From Halarsenatibacter silvermanii (lineage in GTDB: Bacteria > Bacillota > Halanaerobiia > Halanaerobiales > Halarsenatibacteraceae): a DNA stretch of 53,662 bases. The position numbers and the translations under genes are program-made. The stretch is taken from NCBI RefSeq assembly GCF_900103135.1, contig NZ_FNGO01000017.1, forward strand, positions 1 to 53,662. The letters are read 5' to 3'. Within the stretch, counting starts at the first letter, position 1; every line of letters begins with the position of its first letter. The notes beneath the pieces were generated by a model. That model had not been told where the DNA came from. It searched no databases and saw nothing but the letters and a program-made list of their open reading frames with translations. Of this stretch, positions 51,124 through 53,662 are shown one piece after another.

Positions 51124-51759
51124 ATGCTGGATTTCATTCTTTTTTTGATGCTCATGATGCTTGTTCTGCTGGTATTTATACTGATTTCCTTTGGTAACAT
51201 CCGGGGGAAATTAAAACAGGACAGCGATTTTGCCGGCGGAAGAGGGACACCCACCAGACCCTATCTTATAAAGGATGTCGGCCAGCTGGACAGAGTCAGG
51301 GATCACCTGGAAAGTCACTTTCGGCTGATCTCCAGCATAGATTTGAAACGTTACTGCAGGCTGAGGGAATTCAGCGGAGGCTGGCAGCCTCTGGGCAGCG
51401 AAGAAGAAAAATTTGCCGGTACTCTTGACGGGCAGAATTATACCATAAAGAATATTTATATCGAGAGGCCGGAGGGCAGGCTGCTGGGACTTTTCGGCTG
51501 CACGGATGAATCGGCCCTCATTAAAGACCTCAACCTCGAGGGCTGCCGGGTCGAAGGCAGTTCGCAGGTCGGCGGGCTTGCAGGAAAAAACTGCGGAATT
51601 ATAACCGGATGCTGCTGTCAGGGCGATGTGCTGGCTGAAGAAGAATCAGGAGGGCTGGTGGGGCTTAACAGCGGGAAAATTACCGACTGTGAATTTTTGC
51701 CCGTCAGTTCGAACGAGTCCGTGCAGGAAATGATCGGTCTGGAGATAGAAAACTGCTGA
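51124..51759 (+). CDS. Membrane-anchored GLUG-motif protein
   Basis: A 211-residue protein with one N-terminal membrane segment (residues 4-26) and a surface domain. It has GTLDGQNYTIKNIYIERPE and GLFGCTDESALIKDLNLEG, then repeated GGLAGKNCGIITGC and GGLVGLNSGKITDC, which are GLUG motifs as found in surface adhesins and IgA proteases. Four Cys are unusual for an exported repeat. It lies 32 bases after addA. Role unknown. Confidence 0.8.
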   Translation: MLDFILFLMLMMLVLLVFILISFGNIRGKLKQDSDFAGGRGTPTRPYLIKDVGQLDRVRDHLESHFRLISSIDLKRYCRLREFSGGWQPLGSEEEKFAGTLDGQNYTIKNIYIERPEGRLLGLFGCTDESALIKDLNLEGCRVEGSSQVGGLAGKNCGIITGCCCQGDVLAEEESGGLVGLNSGKITDCEFLPVSSNESVQEMIGLEIENC

Positions 51760-51824
51760 TGAACAAAATACATTATATAGAATGAAAGTCATAGAATGAA
51801 AGGAATTTGTCGGGGGGTTTAGCC

Positions 51825-52559
51825 GTGGAGGAGATCAAAAGACAGTGCACCTATTATGAACTGCTGCTATCGGGCTTGAAAGCTTCTCTGCCAGTAGGGA
51901 TAGGTTATCTGCCCATCGCTTTGACCTTTGGAGTGATAGCAAGCTCACAGGGACTGCCGCTCGTCGTAATTGTCGCTATGTCGGCCTTTGTTTATGCCGG
52001 GGCCAGTCAATTTGTTGCCCTGAATGTCATAGCCGCAGGGGCCGGTCCGGCCGGGCTAATTTTAACCACCTTCTTTGTAAACCTGCGCCATCTTTTGATG
52101 ACCGCTACTACCTCGGAGAAGTTCAGAGGCGAGAGCAAAGGATGGCTGGCTTTTGTCTCCTATGGAATAACAGATGAGGTCTTTTCTTTGATTGCTACCG
52201 ACAGCCGCAGAAGGCTATCTCGCCCATATGCCCTGGGAGTTATCTCTCTGCCTTATCTGGCCTGGGTAGGGGGTTCGGCTGCAGGAGCGGTGATGGGAGG
52301 AGTCATCCCGGCCGTTCTGGAAGCCAGCATGGAAATAGCTTTATATGCCATGTTTATCGGGCTTTTAGTTCCGGAGGTAAAAAATTCGCGATCAAAATTG
52401 AACGTGGCTTTTATAGCTCTGGGTCTGAGTTCTATTTTCCACTGGCTGCCTCTTCTGGACCTCTCCGAAGGCTGGACCATAACCCTGACCACTCTGATAG
52501 CCGCTTTATTCGGCGCTTTTTTCCTGGGAGAGGAGGGAACAACTTATGAGTCAGACTGA
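51825..52559 (+). CDS. azlC: AzlC-family branched-chain amino-acid exporter subunit
   Basis: A 244-residue membrane protein: ASLPVGIGYLPIALTFGVIA, SAFVYAGASQFVALNVI and NLRHLLMTA are signatures of AzlC. GTG 51825 is preferred because GGGGGG lies about 7 bases upstream; TTG 51807 has poor spacing. With AzlD it is thought to export branched-chain amino acids or their analogues. It overlaps azlD by 14 bases. Confidence 0.92.
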   Translation: MEEIKRQCTYYELLLSGLKASLPVGIGYLPIALTFGVIASSQGLPLVVIVAMSAFVYAGASQFVALNVIAAGAGPAGLILTTFFVNLRHLLMTATTSEKFRGESKGWLAFVSYGITDEVFSLIATDSRRRLSRPYALGVISLPYLAWVGGSAAGAVMGGVIPAVLEASMEIALYAMFIGLLVPEVKNSRSKLNVAFIALGLSSIFHWLPLLDLSEGWTITLTTLIAALFGAFFLGEEGTTYESD

Positions 52560-52857
52560 GCTTTTGGTGGCGGTGGCCGGCATGGCCCTGGTCACCTATA
52601 TACCGCGCATGCTGCCCATGGTGACACTCACCGATCTTGACCTGTCTCCTTTCTGGCGCCGATTTCTTCATTATATCCCTGCCGCGGCATTGAGCGCTCT
52701 TTTATTCCCGGGAATACTTGAGGCAACCGGATCTCCGCCGGTGGCAGCAGCCGGAGGAATTTCCGCTCTGATCCTGGCCTTGAAAAATTTTGGGCTGCTC
52801 GCGGTAGTCCTGATATCTATATTGACTGTCTTCTCGCTGCAGATGTTATTTCTTTAA
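52546..52857 (+). CDS. azlD: AzlD-family transporter subunit
   Basis: A 103-residue membrane protein with three to four segments; VTYIPRMLPMV and FLHYIPAAALSALLFPGIL are conserved in AzlD. It overlaps azlC, as usual for the pair. Confidence 0.92.
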   Translation: MSQTELLVAVAGMALVTYIPRMLPMVTLTDLDLSPFWRRFLHYIPAAALSALLFPGILEATGSPPVAAAGGISALILALKNFGLLAVVLISILTVFSLQMLFL

Positions 52858-52896
52858 AATTATCTCAAAAATGCAATTTTGCGGAGGCGTGTTTTT

Positions 52897-53526
52897 ATGG
52901 CAATATGGAATGAAGAGACTCTGAGCGAGTTCAATGAACTTCTGGGATCTGATCGCCCTACCCCGGGTGGAGGAGCTGCCGGGGCACTGGTGGCCAGCGT
53001 CAGCTCGGCCCTTTTGATGATGGTCACCGCCCTTACTGATGACGAAAGCGGAGAAATCGACGAGATCGAGGAAGAACTGGCTCTTTTTCGCGAAGAGGCT
53101 TATGGATTGATGGAGGAGGATTGTCTTGGGTTTAGAGAGGTGATCAAAGCCTACCGACTGCCTGATGACAGCTCAAAAGCTGCTGAGAATAAAAAAGAGA
53201 GGATAGAACAGGCTTTAAAAGAGGCCAGCCTGCCCCCTGAAAAGCTGATGGAGCTTTCCCTGAATATTCTCAAGTCTGCTCTGGATGTGGCCAGAAAAGG
53301 CAATAAAAATGCCTGGACCGAGGTCGGGATCGCCGGGCTTTTCGCTTTTGCTGCCGCCCGATCTTCATACTACAATATACTCATCAACGTCTGTTCCATA
53401 GATGATGAAAAGTTCAACCGGGAAAAGGTTAAATTAGCCGAAGATATGATGGAAAAAGCCAGAAAACTGAGAGATGAACTCGATGAATATCTGCACCAGG
53501 AATTAATTGACTGTCAGCACCTTTAA
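52897..53526 (+). CDS. Formimidoyltetrahydrofolate cyclodeaminase-like protein
   Basis: A 209-residue helical protein of the FTCD_C/FchA family. LLGSDRPTPGGGAAGALVASV (residues 14-34) is the signature that binds the pterin. The family converts 5-formimino-THF to methenyl-THF and ammonia in histidine and purine breakdown. ATG 52897 is used because GGAGGCG lies ten bases before it; the upstream TTG 52879 would add six residues. No other histidine-degradation gene is here. Confidence 0.88.
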   Translation: MAIWNEETLSEFNELLGSDRPTPGGGAAGALVASVSSALLMMVTALTDDESGEIDEIEEELALFREEAYGLMEEDCLGFREVIKAYRLPDDSSKAAENKKERIEQALKEASLPPEKLMELSLNILKSALDVARKGNKNAWTEVGIAGLFAFAAARSSYYNILINVCSIDDEKFNREKVKLAEDMMEKARKLRDELDEYLHQELIDCQHL

Positions 53527-53617
53527 TCTTATCGGAACCGGACAGCCCTATAATTCGTCCTATTATTTCACCAGAAAATACAGACAATTAAAGCAGTTAG
53601 GAAAAAGGCGAGAGCTA

Positions 53618-53646
53618 TTGACAGGAGGGCGGGGAATTGTTATGAT
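53618..53646 (+). promoter_or_regulatory. Strong promoter pointing out of the window
   Basis: TTGACA (53618-53623) and TATGAT (53641-53646) are 17 bases apart, nearly consensus. The transcript would begin near the last bases of the window. Such promoters are typical of stable RNA genes, but what follows cannot be seen. Confidence 0.7.
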
Positions 53647-53662
53647 ATTAAGCGTGCTGAGA

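Overview
The window looks like chromosome of an anaerobic, fermentative, probably salt-adapted bacterium of the Halanaerobiales type. This is an inference: many proteins are strongly acidic, a didermic cell is suggested by a beta-barrel-like exported protein, and the metabolism is built on [FeFe] hydrogenase, glutamate mutase and B12. No marker gene fixes the species.

Layout. 1-1470: the right end of an IS element that has cut off the 5' part of a sodium:solute symporter gene. 1.6-6.2 kb: a TudS-like/DUF1722 protein (minus strand), a YaaR-like protein, a cell-wall amidase and a GerMN protein. 6.3-16.4 kb: a long co-directional cluster for glutamate breakdown by the methylaspartate route (glmS, glmL, glmE, mal, a P-loop protein). 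RNase PH and the dITP pyrophosphatase come next, then a CitE-like lyase and a SucCD-like acyl-CoA ligase, which together could split citramalate through citramalyl-CoA. 16.5 kb: tRNA-Arg(UCU) beside a ruined phage-type integrase. 17.2-21.9 kb: two cobalamin riboswitches, each with a terminator, preceding an ECF cobalt transporter (cbiM with an ATT start, cbiQ, a NikL/CbiN-like gene, cbiO) and a DUF4198 protein.

22.3-31.2 kb: an NADH-linked [FeFe] hydrogenase operon (NuoE-, ferredoxin- and NuoF-like subunits and HydA) with putative sensory genes (two HATPases, two DRTGG-type proteins, a second hydrogenase-like protein, a PHP protein) and a shortened yedF. The NuoF-like gene carries both a -1 frameshift and an in-frame stop. 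31.2-35.4 kb: a Cys-rich protein, a two-gene permease and a copper ATPase with a textbook promoter and a CsoR-like operator. 35.4-38.6 kb: a gene graveyard (yibE/F remnant, GH4-LacZ chimera, a perfect 18-bp hairpin) around an intact MttB-family methyltransferase gene.

38.7-53.7 kb: a zinc-ribbon protein, a RelA/SpoT-domain protein, an ABC-2 exporter with an outer-membrane-like protein, MgtC, an HhH-CBM48 fusion, an AddAB-like nuclease pair, a GLUG protein, AzlCD and a formimino-THF cyclodeaminase-like protein.

The parts fit together around B12. Cobalt uptake is under B12 riboswitches, and B12 is needed by glutamate mutase and probably by the MttB-type enzyme's partner corrinoid protein. Reducing equivalents from fermentation could leave through the hydrogenase, if its NuoF-like subunit is still made.
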